Below, piece by piece: positions 28,247 through 39,567 of a stretch of 64,000 nt of DNA. The stretch is from assembly GCF_947331465.1 (NCBI RefSeq), contig NZ_CAMZOK010000001.1, positions 1,240,001 to 1,304,000 on the forward strand, written 5' to 3'. The notes beneath the pieces are model-generated. The model ran no database searches. It was not told the DNA's origin and worked only from the letters and a program-made list of their open reading frames with translations. The stretch's first letter is position 1, and each line of letters begins with the position of its first letter. The position numbers and the translations under genes are program-made. Source of the stretch: Shimia sp. Alg240-R146 (GTDB taxonomy: Bacteria > Pseudomonadota > Alphaproteobacteria > Rhodobacterales > Rhodobacteraceae).

Positions 28247-28256
28247 GGGGGGCGGC

Positions 28257-28649
28257 ATGAACTTGGTAATCGAAATCCTCATTTCACTGTGCTTGGTGAC
28301 GGCGGGTGTTTTTGGCCTTGTTGGGTCTTATGGCCTGATAAAGCTCAAGGACACGATGCAACGTCTTCACGCCCCGACAAAGGCGACGACTGTTGGCGTT
28401 GGCGGCGTTCTGGTGGCGTCGATGCTGTATTTCTTTTTGATCAAAGGCTCGTTGTCATTTCATGAGCTGATGATAACGCTCTTCCTGTTTCTAACGGCCC
28501 CCGTCAGCGCGCATTTCATCGCCAAGACATTCATTCAGGCTGAGGTTACTGAAAAAGACCTGCCGGATCCCGAGCACGAGTTTGGGTGGGCGGTTTTTGA
28601 TGATGCGCCGTCTTATCCGGATGAGGACGACCACGAACCCAAACCCTGA
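28257..28649 (+). CDS. mrpG: Monovalent cation/H+ antiporter subunit G
   Basis: 130 residues, three membrane helices. KDTMQRLHAPTKATTVGVGGVL is the family signature, and LFLFLTAPVSAHFIAKTF is the last helix. The acidic C-terminal tail is longer than usual. ATG 28257 has GAGGGGGGCGGC upstream; the open frame extends further back inside mrpF but that part is not homologous. Last gene of the mrp operon. The 150 bases to the next gene contain no gene and no obvious terminator hairpin. Confidence 0.94.
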   Translation: MNLVIEILISLCLVTAGVFGLVGSYGLIKLKDTMQRLHAPTKATTVGVGGVLVASMLYFFLIKGSLSFHELMITLFLFLTAPVSAHFIAKTFIQAEVTEKDLPDPEHEFGWAVFDDAPSYPDEDDHEPKP

Positions 28650-28799
28650 TCGACAGCTCAAGTACGCTGGAAATTCGGTTATGACGCAAGCCCACGCTTG
28701 TTTGGTGCGCACACACATGGTTTGATGGTCCCGATAGCGAGGTCAAGTCGCCAGTTTTGCAATTTGACCGTCGCCCAAGTGATTGTCAGGACAGCCCAT

Positions 28800-29936
28800 A
28801 TGCGCAGATTTTCCACGACCCGTATTCCGACCTTGGCTTTAATCGCGGCGTTGTCGGCCAGCGCCACTTTCGCTCAGGAGGCTGCGGCCCCTAAAGTTGC
28901 GGTGGCAGCCGCTTACAATGATGAATTGATTGACGAAGTCACGTTCATCGCCAAGGGCGCGGCGATCGACAAGGTCGACATCCGAGCGCGGGTGTCGGGC
29001 TTCGTGGATGAGATTTTTGTAAGAGATGGTGACACTGTAGAGGCGGGTGACTCGCTTTTTAAGATCGAACCTGAGGTTTATGAGGCCAATCTTGCCGCCC
29101 GTCAGGCGGACCTGTCGCAAGCTGAAGCCAATCTGCAGCTGACCGAAGTGGAACTTGTCCGCAAAACCGAATTGTTTGAACGCGATGTGGGGACTGAGGC
29201 TGACAAAGATGTGGCCCTTGCCAACAATCAGGTGGCAATTGCGCAAGTGGCTATTGCCAAAGCGGCGATCCAGCAGACGCAACTTGATCTTAATTACACT
29301 GAGGTGCATGCCCCGTTTGACGGGCGGGTCGGCAAGTCAGCTGTCAGCGTCGGAGAGTTGGTTGGCCCAACCTCGGAACCCCTTATCACGCTTGTCCGCA
29401 ACCAACCCATGCATGTTGAGTTCGCTCTGACTGAAAAGCAGCTGGTCGATATCATCGAGCAAAAAGAAAACATGGTGGGGGCACATGAAGCAACGGACCA
29501 ATTGCCCAACGTTATCGCGATTCTTCCCAACGGTGATCAGATGGATGAAATCGGTCGTGTGGTCTTTGCCGACAACGTGATCGACCCGACAACCGGCACC
29601 ATCACGCTCCGCGCTGAATTTGGCAATGAGCGCGGGTTGATCGTGGACGGATCGTTCCTAAATGTCCGCCTCCAAAGTCAACAACCTTCCAAAGTGCTGA
29701 TGATCCCGCAAGCTTCCGTGCAGCGCGATCAGCGCGGCGATTTTGTGTTGGTGGTGGGACAGCAACGCACGGTGGAACAACGATATGTCACACTGGGCCG
29801 ACAGGTTGAGGCCGCTGTGGTGGTCGAGGACGGGTTGCGCGAAGGTGAAGTCGTTATCGTCGAGGGGTTGCAGCGGGTTCGCCCGGGCGTCGAGGTCGAC
29901 GCTGTGTTGTCCGGTTCTCCGACAGAGGAGAACTGA
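28800..29936 (+). CDS. RND efflux system periplasmic adaptor (membrane fusion protein)
   Basis: 378 residues from ATG 28800 (AGGA seven bases upstream). Signal peptide ALIAALSASATFA followed by QEA. Lipoyl half-motifs VDIRARVSGFVDEIFVRDGDTVEAGDSLFKIEP and LNYTEVHAPFDGRVGKSAVSVGELV flank an alpha-hairpin of about 75 residues. The barrel and membrane-proximal domains follow (VIDPTTGTITLRAEFGN). There is no lipobox cysteine, so it is probably periplasmic and not lipid-anchored. It is directly upstream of the pump gene with a 3-base gap. No outer-membrane channel gene is present in the window. Confidence 0.93.
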   Translation: MRRFSTTRIPTLALIAALSASATFAQEAAAPKVAVAAAYNDELIDEVTFIAKGAAIDKVDIRARVSGFVDEIFVRDGDTVEAGDSLFKIEPEVYEANLAARQADLSQAEANLQLTEVELVRKTELFERDVGTEADKDVALANNQVAIAQVAIAKAAIQQTQLDLNYTEVHAPFDGRVGKSAVSVGELVGPTSEPLITLVRNQPMHVEFALTEKQLVDIIEQKENMVGAHEATDQLPNVIAILPNGDQMDEIGRVVFADNVIDPTTGTITLRAEFGNERGLIVDGSFLNVRLQSQQPSKVLMIPQASVQRDQRGDFVLVVGQQRTVEQRYVTLGRQVEAAVVVEDGLREGEVVIVEGLQRVRPGVEVDAVLSGSPTEEN

Positions 29937-29939
29937 TCC

Positions 29940-32900
29940 GTGTTCTCAGCAATCTTTATCAGACGTCCCAAGACGTCCTTTGTGATTTCATTGGTGCTCA
30001 CGCTTATGGGCATCATTGGGTATACGGCCCTACCGGTCGAGCAATTTCCCGACATCACGCCACCGGTGGTGAATGTCAGCGCGAACTACACCGGCGCCAA
30101 CTCTGAAACCGTGGAAAACACCGTAGCTGCGCCAATTGAGGCTCAGGTCAACGGCGTCGACGATATGATCTATATGTCGTCTGACAGCACCGACACCGGG
30201 TCCTATAGCCTTCAGATTACCTTTGAAGTCGGCACCGACCCGGACATCGCGTCAGTTAACGTGCAAAACCGGGTGGCACAGGCCACTTCCAGCTTGCCGA
30301 CCGAGGTCACCAACTCAGGCGTTGTGACGCAAAAATCATCATCAAACATGCTGATGATCGTCACTCTGGCATCTCCAAACGGCACCTATGACGAAGTGTT
30401 CCTATCCAACTATGCGTCGATCAATCTAGCGGATGCGCTGGCACGTGTCGGTGGCGTAGGCAAAGCAGAGGTGATGACCAACTTCGAATATTCGATGCGG
30501 ATGTGGATGGATCCTGACCGGATGGCCGGACTTGGCTTGACGCCCGGCGACATCATCGCGGCCGTACGTGAGCAGAACCTCGAAGTCTCGGCGGGTCAGA
30601 TCGGTACGCCTCCAATCGCCAGCGGTCAGCAGTTTCAATATACCATCAAATCCAAGGGACGTCTGACGTCTGTCAAAGAGTTCGAAAACATCATTCTTCG
30701 CACCGGCAACGCCGGCAGCGTGGTGCGTGTAAGCGATGTCGCTCGCGTGGAATTAGGGGCGAATTATTATAACGCCTCTGGTCGTGCCAGCGGGCAGCCA
30801 GCGACTGTCTTGGCGATATATCAAGCGCCAGGCGAAAACGCGTTGGCCGTGGCTGATGGTGTTAAGGTAGAACTTGAACGGCTCTCGCGGGCGTTTCCCG
30901 ATGATGTGGTCTATCAGGTGCCTTATGACTCCACACTTTTTGTGGAACAATCCCTGAGCGATGTCATCTCAACCCTGATTTTGACCTTCATTCTGGTGAT
31001 CTCGGTTGTGTTCGTATTCCTAGGAAGTTGGCGGGCGACGATTATTCCGGCGGTGGCCATTCCGGTTTCCCTGATCGGCGCGTTTGCGTTCCTTTTGATA
31101 TTTGGCATGTCGCTCAACACGGTGTCGCTCTTTGCGCTGGTTCTTGCGATTGGCATCGTGGTGGATGACGCGATTGTTGTTGTGGAAAACGTAGAGCGCA
31201 TCATCGCCGAAGAAGGCCTTAATGCTGTTGAGGCTACCCACAAAGCGATGGGGCAGATCACCGGGCCGGTCATTGCCACGACGCTTGTTTTGCTGGCGGT
31301 TTTTGTGCCGGTGACCTTTATGCCCGGCATCTCGGGCCGGCTGTTCACGCAGTTTGCCGTGACCATTTCCATCGCTGTGGTGATTTCGTCAATCAACGCT
31401 TTAACGCTGTCTCCGGCGCTGTGCTCGCTGATCCTTAAGCCGCGCAAAGAGGGTGGCCCCAAAGGGGTGCTGGCCGTATTTGAACGGGGCGTGGACAGCT
31501 CGCGGAGCGTCTATGTTGGGATCGTTAAACGCTTGGTGCGGCTACCCGTACTTGCGTTGGTGATCCTTGCGGCGATGGGGGTGAGTTCAGGTACATTGTT
31601 GAACAAAATTCCGGCGGGATTCATTCCGCTCGAAGACAACGGCGCCTTGTTTGTCGACGTGCAACTTCCTGACGCTGCATCTTTGGAGCGTACGGAAGCC
31701 GTAACAGAGCGATTGAACGCACAGCTGCTGGATATCCCGGGTGTCGCGGGGTCGGTCAATGTGAACGGCTTCAGCCTGATGAATGGTGCGGGCTCCAACG
31801 GGGCGATGATCATTCTCAACCTGGACCCGTGGGACGACCGCCAGACTGATGAACTGAGTGCAGATGGTATTTTGAGGCAGGTCTATGGCCTCGCCAATCA
31901 GGAAATTTCGGCAAGTGTCATCGCCTTTAACCCGCCCCCGATCTCAGGCCTTGGCCTGAGCGCGGGTGTGGAGATGAAGGTACAGCAAACCGGCGGCGGG
32001 TCCGCACAGGAGCTCGCCAGTGCGATTGGCTCGCTGGTTTATGCGGCAAACCAACGTGAGGAGTTGTCACAGTCCTATTCGACCTTCCGTGCCAATGTGC
32101 CCAAGGTGTTTGTCGACCTGGATCGCGAAAAAACCAAGTCTCTGAACGTGTCGATCTCGGATGTGTTCATCACATTGCAGGCCTATATGGGGTCGTTTTA
32201 TGTGAATGATTTCAACCTGTTTGGCCGTGTTTATCGTGTGATGATTCAGGCGGACGGGGACTATCGCAACAATGTCGAAGACCTCAATGCGCTTTATGTG
32301 CGCTCGCAAAGCGGTGACATGGTTCCATTGGGTACCATCATTGATGTGCGCAATGAACTTGGACCGGTTGCGTTGAACCGGTTCAACATGTTCCGCGCGG
32401 CCACGGTGACCGCTGTGCCTGCCGAGGGATTGTCCACTGGTGACGCTATCCGTGTCCTTGAGGAAGAAGTCGCGACAGCTTTGCCGCCGGGCTATGCCTA
32501 TGAGTGGACCGGCACAGCATTGCAGCAGCAATCTGCGGGTGGGATGGTTATCGTGATCCTGCTTCTGGCGGTGACCTTTGGCTATTTGTTCCTAGTGGCG
32601 CAATACGAAAGCTGGACGATGCCGATTGGCATTTTGTTGTCGGTCACGGTCGCGCTGTTTGGGGCTTTGGCGGCGGTGCTTCTGTCTGGAGGTGATGTGA
32701 ACCTCTATACACAGATCGGGATGATAATGCTGATTGGACTGGCGTCCAAAAACGCAATTCTGATTGTGGAATTTGCCATGGAAAGGCGGGCTGCTGGCTT
32801 GTCGATCCGCGAGGCGGCGTTGGAGGCTGCGGGGCAGCGATTCCGAGCGGTGATGATGACGGCCTTGTCGTTCCTGCTGGGGGTTGTGCCTCTGTTGGCG

Positions 32901-33074
32901 GCGAGCGGCGCGGGGGCCGCCAGTCAGAAGGCGATTGGCGTGGCTGTGTTTGGCGGCATGTTGGCCGCGACCGTGGTCGGCGTGGTGCTGGTACCTGTGC
33001 TTTATGTGCTGCTGCAGTCTTTGCGCGAATGGGTCAAAGGCATCGGCAAAGGCGACGCAGCCACAGAGGCCTAA
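29940..33074 (+). CDS. RND multidrug efflux transporter (HAE1/AcrB family)
   Basis: Proton-driven inner-membrane pump, 1044 residues starting at GTG 29940 (MFSAIFIRRPKTSFVISL). The TM4 proton-relay aspartates appear in LAIGIVVDDAIVVVENVER, the TM10 lysine region in MLIGLASKNAILIVEFA, and the porter/docking domains lie between the two six-helix bundles. GFIPLEDNGALFVDVQLP is typical of the HAE1 group. It exports hydrophobic compounds through a TolC-like channel not encoded here. The regulator is not evident; no TetR or MarR gene adjoins it. Confidence 0.95.
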   Translation: MFSAIFIRRPKTSFVISLVLTLMGIIGYTALPVEQFPDITPPVVNVSANYTGANSETVENTVAAPIEAQVNGVDDMIYMSSDSTDTGSYSLQITFEVGTDPDIASVNVQNRVAQATSSLPTEVTNSGVVTQKSSSNMLMIVTLASPNGTYDEVFLSNYASINLADALARVGGVGKAEVMTNFEYSMRMWMDPDRMAGLGLTPGDIIAAVREQNLEVSAGQIGTPPIASGQQFQYTIKSKGRLTSVKEFENIILRTGNAGSVVRVSDVARVELGANYYNASGRASGQPATVLAIYQAPGENALAVADGVKVELERLSRAFPDDVVYQVPYDSTLFVEQSLSDVISTLILTFILVISVVFVFLGSWRATIIPAVAIPVSLIGAFAFLLIFGMSLNTVSLFALVLAIGIVVDDAIVVVENVERIIAEEGLNAVEATHKAMGQITGPVIATTLVLLAVFVPVTFMPGISGRLFTQFAVTISIAVVISSINALTLSPALCSLILKPRKEGGPKGVLAVFERGVDSSRSVYVGIVKRLVRLPVLALVILAAMGVSSGTLLNKIPAGFIPLEDNGALFVDVQLPDAASLERTEAVTERLNAQLLDIPGVAGSVNVNGFSLMNGAGSNGAMIILNLDPWDDRQTDELSADGILRQVYGLANQEISASVIAFNPPPISGLGLSAGVEMKVQQTGGGSAQELASAIGSLVYAANQREELSQSYSTFRANVPKVFVDLDREKTKSLNVSISDVFITLQAYMGSFYVNDFNLFGRVYRVMIQADGDYRNNVEDLNALYVRSQSGDMVPLGTIIDVRNELGPVALNRFNMFRAATVTAVPAEGLSTGDAIRVLEEEVATALPPGYAYEWTGTALQQQSAGGMVIVILLLAVTFGYLFLVAQYESWTMPIGILLSVTVALFGALAAVLLSGGDVNLYTQIGMIMLIGLASKNAILIVEFAMERRAAGLSIREAALEAAGQRFRAVMMTALSFLLGVVPLLAASGAGAASQKAIGVAVFGGMLAATVVGVVLVPVLYVLLQSLREWVKGIGKGDAATEA

Positions 33075-33122
33075 GGCGGGTTTTCTGACAAAAGGTGGCG
33101 GGTTGACTGTTGCAAGACATCA

Positions 33123-33151
33123 CCGGAATGGGGGCCAAAACCCCCTTCCGG
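33123..33151. terminator. Hairpin between the RND pump and oxyR
   Basis: CCGGAA-T-GGGGG/CCCCC-TTCCGG, 11 pairs with one bulged T and loop CCAAAA, in the convergent gap 33075-33248. No U-run follows. The rest of the gap holds nothing recognisable. Confidence 0.5.
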
Positions 33152-33248
33152 GGATGCTGATCTGCGGCAGCGAAAGGCGATGATTTGGGGGTCAGTATTG
33201 CGTCGGTATCACGTCGGTTTTGCGGAGGTGCCGAAATTCACGCCAATC

Positions 33249-34160
33249 CTAGGTCGGTAGCGGTTTGGGTAAACCCTGTCCGACTTTCAAAACGACTTTG
33301 GACAACGCATCCAGTTGAGACGCCAGTGGGCTCGATTTTCGCCAGATCATGCCAATGGTGCGGGCAGGCTGCGCACCGGAAAACCGTGAGACGCTGACAG
33401 CGGCGGTTGGGGTGTCCACAGGCACAGCCATTTCGGGGATCACGGTCACACCGAGGCCCGCGCCAACCATCTGGACCAAGGTCGAGAGCGACGAGCCATC
33501 CAACCCCTCATGCGGCCGTGCGGTGGGCAGCGCGCAGAAGGACAGCGCCTGATCGCGGAAACAGTGACCTTCTTCCAAAAGCAGCAGGCGTTCCCTCTCA
33601 AGAGCTTCTGGCGCTGGCACGGGGGCCGCGGCCTCCGATTGCGGGCGAACCAACACAAATTCCTCGGACCACAACGGCACCTCGATGAATGCAGGCTCAG
33701 ACACGGGTAGTGCGACAATCGCTGTGTCGATCCTGCCCGCGTGCAACTCGGATATCAGATTGGCGGTCATGGTCTCGCGCACCATAAGGGCCATCTGCGG
33801 AAAAGCCGCTTTTACGTCGCGCAACAGTGTGGGCAGAAGGTAAGGCGCAATGGTGGGGATCACACCGAGACGCAAACGGCCGGACAGGCCCGATTGGGCG
33901 GCGCGGGCCATGTCACCCAATTCATTCACACTTCGCAGAATGTCACGCGCGCGGATCAGCACATCTTCGCCGAAAGCCGTGAGGCGCAGTCGTCGTGTGG
34001 TGCGTTCTATCAAAGGCGCGCCTAAGCTTTCCTCGAGGTCTTTGATCTGAACCGAGAGCGCAGGTTGGGAAACCGAACATGCGTCCGCAGCGCGGCCAAA
34101 ATGGCCGTGTTCGGCAAGGGCATCGAAATAGCGGAGTTGGCGAAGGGTTAGATTATTCAT
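33249..34160 (-). CDS. oxyR: Hydrogen-peroxide-sensing LysR-type regulator OxyR
   Basis: 303 residues. N-terminal LysR helix-turn-helix (MNNLTLRQLRYFDALAEHGHFGRAADACSVSQPALS) and C-terminal sensor domain with GHCFRDQALSFC. Cys200 and Cys209 match the redox-switch pair Cys199/Cys208 of E. coli OxyR with the same spacing and context. It is divergent from katG, the classic target. An ATAG-N7-CTAT element overlaps its own start codon, consistent with autoregulation. Confidence 0.96.
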   Translation of the reverse strand: MNNLTLRQLRYFDALAEHGHFGRAADACSVSQPALSVQIKDLEESLGAPLIERTTRRLRLTAFGEDVLIRARDILRSVNELGDMARAAQSGLSGRLRLGVIPTIAPYLLPTLLRDVKAAFPQMALMVRETMTANLISELHAGRIDTAIVALPVSEPAFIEVPLWSEEFVLVRPQSEAAAPVPAPEALERERLLLLEEGHCFRDQALSFCALPTARPHEGLDGSSLSTLVQMVGAGLGVTVIPEMAVPVDTPTAAVSVSRFSGAQPARTIGMIWRKSSPLASQLDALSKVVLKVGQGLPKPLPT

Positions 34161-34203
34161 AGGAAGTTCCTATCAATATAATCAGAAAATGCAACTTCTG
34201 ATA
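34160..34203. promoter_or_regulatory. OxyR operator in the oxyR-katG gap
   Basis: ATAGGAAGTTCCTAT at 34160-34174 is a perfect palindrome and fits the OxyR half-operator ATAG-N7-CTAT. A second inverted repeat, ATCAGAA/TTCTGAT (34182-34203), begins at the spacing expected for the next half site, though with a poor match to the consensus. The first palindrome includes the first base of the oxyR start codon. Confidence 0.75.
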
Positions 34204-34221
34204 ATGAAAATCCCTTGTTAG

Positions 34222-36453
<2,232 letters not shown>

Positions 36454-36474
36454 TCAGACGCGCGTGAGGACAGG

Positions 36475-36503
36475 AAAGGCGCGGCTTCGGTCGCGCCTTT
36501 TTT
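36475..36503 (+). terminator. Rho-independent terminator of katG
   Basis: AAAGGCGCG/CGCGCCTTT with loop GCTTCGGT and a TTTTTT tract, 21 bases after the katG stop. Confidence 0.92.
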
Positions 36504-36551
36504 CTGTCTGAAACATGTTTTCTACGTCGGTGTATTGGTTAGGTTTCTGGC

Positions 36552-37748
36552 TCAATCAGGACGGCCAAAATGCTTGAGCCATATGTCGGTGCGTGCTTTG
36601 TCGCGTGCCTCGTAGGCCGTTATTGCCGGATCCAGATCGCCGAAATCCGGTGCAAGTGTATCGGTGCCGATCGTGGTCAGGCGCATCGTGTACCATGCAG
36701 TGATGCCACCCTCCGGCGCTTCCGAAAATCTTGGAAAGACAGGCGTTAGAGCTTTGTTCGCGCGCCACAAGTCGGGCAGCGACGGCTCAAGAGCCAGCGC
36801 TCGCGCTAGTCCAACGATATCCACGATGCCTTCGGCCAAGGCTGCCTGTGCTTGGGCAAAGGTTTTGAAACCTCCTGTCAGCATAAGCGGTACAGTTGTT
36901 GCGGCGCGAGCCCGCTTTGCAAATTCGAGAAAGTAGGGGCCGCCGCCGGCAGCATCAGAGGCGGATTTGGCGCCGGGAAAATAGGTGCCACCGCTGATGT
37001 CGATCAGATCGACAGACGTCGTGTCCAGCGCGGCGACCACTTTGTGGGCGTCGTCTTCGGCAAAGCCGCCTTCGAGTTGGTCCGAGGAATTGAGCTTTAC
37101 CGCGATGGGGAATTCGGGGCCGACGGCGGCGCGAACAGCGTCTATCGTTTCGATCAACAACCGCATTCGGTTTTCGATAGGACCGCCGTATTCGTCGCGT
37201 CGCTTGTTAAACAGTGGTGACAAAAACTGGCTGAGCAAAAAGCCGTGGGCGGCGTGGATTTGAACGCCTCCAAAGCCTGCGTCTTGGGCCAATTGGGCGG
37301 TGCGGGCGAAATTCGCCGGAACATTGCGCACAACATCCAATGGCATTTCCGAACACGTTAGGCCTGGCAGATCAAGCGCGCTCGGGCCTTGTGGGGCGCT
37401 GGTTGGCGCGTAGGCCAAGGCCCCGCCATGGCCGAGTTGCAGCCAAAGATGGCTGCCGTTTTCGCCGCCCTTGATGGCCAGTTCGCGGAACAGGGTGAGG
37501 TCTGCCTTGCCGTTCAAAACCAGATTTCCGGGTTTTTCCGCAAAGTCGGGTGATCCCTGTACTTCGCCGATGATCGACAGGCCCAACCCGCCTTGGGCCC
37601 AGCGTTGATAGAGATTGATCTGGGTTTGGGTCGGGTGGCCGGAGCCGTCGCCCAGTGAATCCGACATAGCTGATTTCGCGATCCGGTTCTTAAGGACCAC
37701 GCCGCAGGGCAGTCTCAGGGGGGCAAACAATTTGTCTTGCGTGTCCAT
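36552..37748 (-). CDS. NADH:flavin oxidoreductase, Old Yellow Enzyme family
   Basis: FMN-dependent ene-reductase type TIM barrel, 398 residues. N-terminal LFAPLRLPCGVVLKNRIAKSAMSD is the usual start. GFGGVQIHAAHGFLLSQFLSPLFNKRRDEYGG carries the His/Ala-His substrate site and the conserved RxDxYGG. The FMN-phosphate loop is PLMLTGGFKTFAQAQAALAEGIVDIVGLARAL. There is no C-terminal Fe-S/FAD extension, so it is the short OYE type. The substrate is unknown. It stands alone between katG and the glucokinase gene; its proximity to oxyR/katG hints at redox stress, but nothing shows co-regulation. Confidence 0.9.
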   Translation of the reverse strand: MDTQDKLFAPLRLPCGVVLKNRIAKSAMSDSLGDGSGHPTQTQINLYQRWAQGGLGLSIIGEVQGSPDFAEKPGNLVLNGKADLTLFRELAIKGGENGSHLWLQLGHGGALAYAPTSAPQGPSALDLPGLTCSEMPLDVVRNVPANFARTAQLAQDAGFGGVQIHAAHGFLLSQFLSPLFNKRRDEYGGPIENRMRLLIETIDAVRAAVGPEFPIAVKLNSSDQLEGGFAEDDAHKVVAALDTTSVDLIDISGGTYFPGAKSASDAAGGGPYFLEFAKRARAATTVPLMLTGGFKTFAQAQAALAEGIVDIVGLARALALEPSLPDLWRANKALTPVFPRFSEAPEGGITAWYTMRLTTIGTDTLAPDFGDLDPAITAYEARDKARTDIWLKHFGRPD

Positions 37749-37837
37749 GTCTCGCTCCGATCCGCTTTACGCGGACCATCCCGCAAAACGGGCGGTGTAT
37801 CAACTGGGGCAGGGCATGTTGCGTAGGTGAGGCTCGG

Positions 37838-38761
37838 CTAACCCGTTTGAACCAAATACTGGCGGCAGCCTTCGAGGGCGGCGGCGTCGTCGGTGATCAT
37901 GCCGAGTGGGAAACTCTTGGTGTCGACAATACCAGGGCCGTCGGCTGTCAGGCTGGTGATGAAATCGCCAAAGGCATCGGAGCTGAGGACACCTCGGGAC
38001 GCGCTGCCGGCGAAGGCGATGCCGTCGCGGGGCATGTATTGGTGCATCATCGCGCGGGTGAGGCTGCCCAAAGTGCGGGCAAATAGGCGCACAGTGCGTT
38101 GCGCGTCACCGTCGCCGGTCGCAAAGTTTGTCATAATCTCGGCGCCGCCAAGCGATTTGCCGCTGATGACGGTGTGCAACCGCTCAAGACCGGGGCCGCA
38201 GAAGATGTCTTCGTAAGTCTGAAATTCGGTAGCATCATCGCCCAAATCATCACGCAACATCATCGCCACTGAAAAGGGCAATTCGGCGTGGCCAAGTTCG
38301 GCCTCCATCGCGACGGTCACACCAGCGAGGCTGCGTTTGGTGGGGCTGACGTTGAAGCCTGTGCCCATACCAACCACCAGAGCCTGGCCGTTTCTGGGAC
38401 CATCGAGCGCGCCGTAAAGGTATTCCGGCGTGTTTCGGGACAGCGCAAATCCCAGCGCGGTCAAATCGTTGATCAAAGCGGCCCTTGCGGCGCCGCACTG
38501 GGCGCCAAAACTGCCGGCTTTGAGGGTCCAGTTGCGGTTGGTAAGTTGGCCGGTTGTGCCTTGAACCGGGCCAGCAATGGCAACACAGACACCATCGACA
38601 TCGCCGGTGTCGTGCTTGGACAGGTAATCTTCTAGCACCTCGTCAAAGCTGGCGTAATCGTTGTTGCGGGCGCGCATAAGGGTGCCGGCTTTGACGCCGT
38701 CACTGTCGGCCAAAGCCAGACGTGTGTTTGTGCCCCCGATGTCGCTGACCAAATATGTCAT
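37838..38761 (-). CDS. glk: Glucokinase
   Basis: Cytosolic hexokinase of the proteobacterial Glk family, 307 residues: ATP phosphate loop SDIGGTNTRLAL, substrate loop AALINDLTALGFAL with the catalytic Asp, and MGTGFNVSPT as a second phosphate-binding segment. It converts glucose to glucose 6-phosphate. It follows the sugar ABC ATPase gene by 30 bases on the same strand, so it is probably the last gene of the importer operon. This suggests that the importer also serves glucose or a related hexose. Confidence 0.9.
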   Translation of the reverse strand: MTYLVSDIGGTNTRLALADSDGVKAGTLMRARNNDYASFDEVLEDYLSKHDTGDVDGVCVAIAGPVQGTTGQLTNRNWTLKAGSFGAQCGAARAALINDLTALGFALSRNTPEYLYGALDGPRNGQALVVGMGTGFNVSPTKRSLAGVTVAMEAELGHAELPFSVAMMLRDDLGDDATEFQTYEDIFCGPGLERLHTVISGKSLGGAEIMTNFATGDGDAQRTVRLFARTLGSLTRAMMHQYMPRDGIAFAGSASRGVLSSDAFGDFITSLTADGPGIVDTKSFPLGMITDDAAALEGCRQYLVQTG

Positions 38762-38791
38762 GCGCCCGCAACCTTTGTCATGCGTCTACTC

Positions 38792-39556
38792 TTATCCTTG
38801 AACGGTCACGCCTTCGGGGCGCTTGCCAAGAATGATCATGCCCAAAAGGTCATCATCGGTCACGTCGTTTACATCAACCGTGCCCACCAATTCGCCGTTT
38901 TTCATAACGCTGGCGCGGTCACAAAGCTCCATGACGTCATGGATGTCGTGGCTGATCAGGAAAATGCCGATGCCCTGCGTCTTGAGCTGTTGGATCAGCT
39001 CAGACACCATCTGTGTTTCATGAGGGCCAAGAGCCGCTGTCGGTTCGTCCATGATCAGGATCTTGGCATCGAAATAGACCGCCCGAGCAATCGCCACGGA
39101 CTGTCGTTGTCCGCCAGACAAAGCCGAGACCGGTTCAGCGAACTTTTGGAAGTTCGGGTTGAGTTTGGCCATGATCTTGCGGGTTTCGGCTTCCATCGCG
39201 TCGTCATCCACCGTGCCGATGGGGGTGACCAGTTCACGTCCCAAAAACAGGTTGGACGCAGCATCGAGGTTATCGGCCAGCGCAAGCGTCTGATAGATGG
39301 TCTCGATGTTGTATTTGCGCGCGTCGCGCGGGTTGTGGATCTCGGCCTTTTCACCGTTGATATAGATCTCACCGCCGTCTGCCTGATAGGCGCCGGAGAG
39401 GATCTTGATCAGCGTGGATTTGCCCGCGCCGTTGTGACCCAGCAGGCCAACAACTTCGCCCGGATACAAATCAACTGAGACGTGATCCACCGCGTGAATA
39501 CCACCAAAGGAGATGTGGATGTCGCGCATGTCTACGAGAGGTGTTTGCTTGTCCAT
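38792..39556 (-). CDS. Sugar ABC transporter ATP-binding protein, single-domain XylG/FrcA type
   Basis: 254 residues from ATG 39556 ([19 protein letters not shown]), with a GGAGAA upstream. Walker [13 protein letters not shown], signature [16 protein letters not shown], Walker [14 protein letters not shown]-loop ISHD. It has only one nucleotide-binding domain, unlike the ~500-residue double-domain XylG/AraG, and resembles the shorter FrcA-type proteins common in alphaproteobacteria. It pairs with the permease 11 bases upstream. Confidence 0.92.
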   Translation of the reverse strand: MDKQTPLVDMRDIHISFGGIHAVDHVSVDLYPGEVVGLLGHNGAGKSTLIKILSGAYQADGGEIYINGEKAEIHNPRDARKYNIETIYQTLALADNLDAASNLFLGRELVTPIGTVDDDAMEAETRKIMAKLNPNFQKFAEPVSALSGGQRQSVAIARAVYFDAKILIMDEPTAALGPHETQMVSELIQQLKTQGIGIFLISHDIHDVMELCDRASVMKNGELVGTVDVNDVTDDDLLGMIILGKRPEGVTVQG

Positions 39557-39567
39557 AATGGTTCTCC

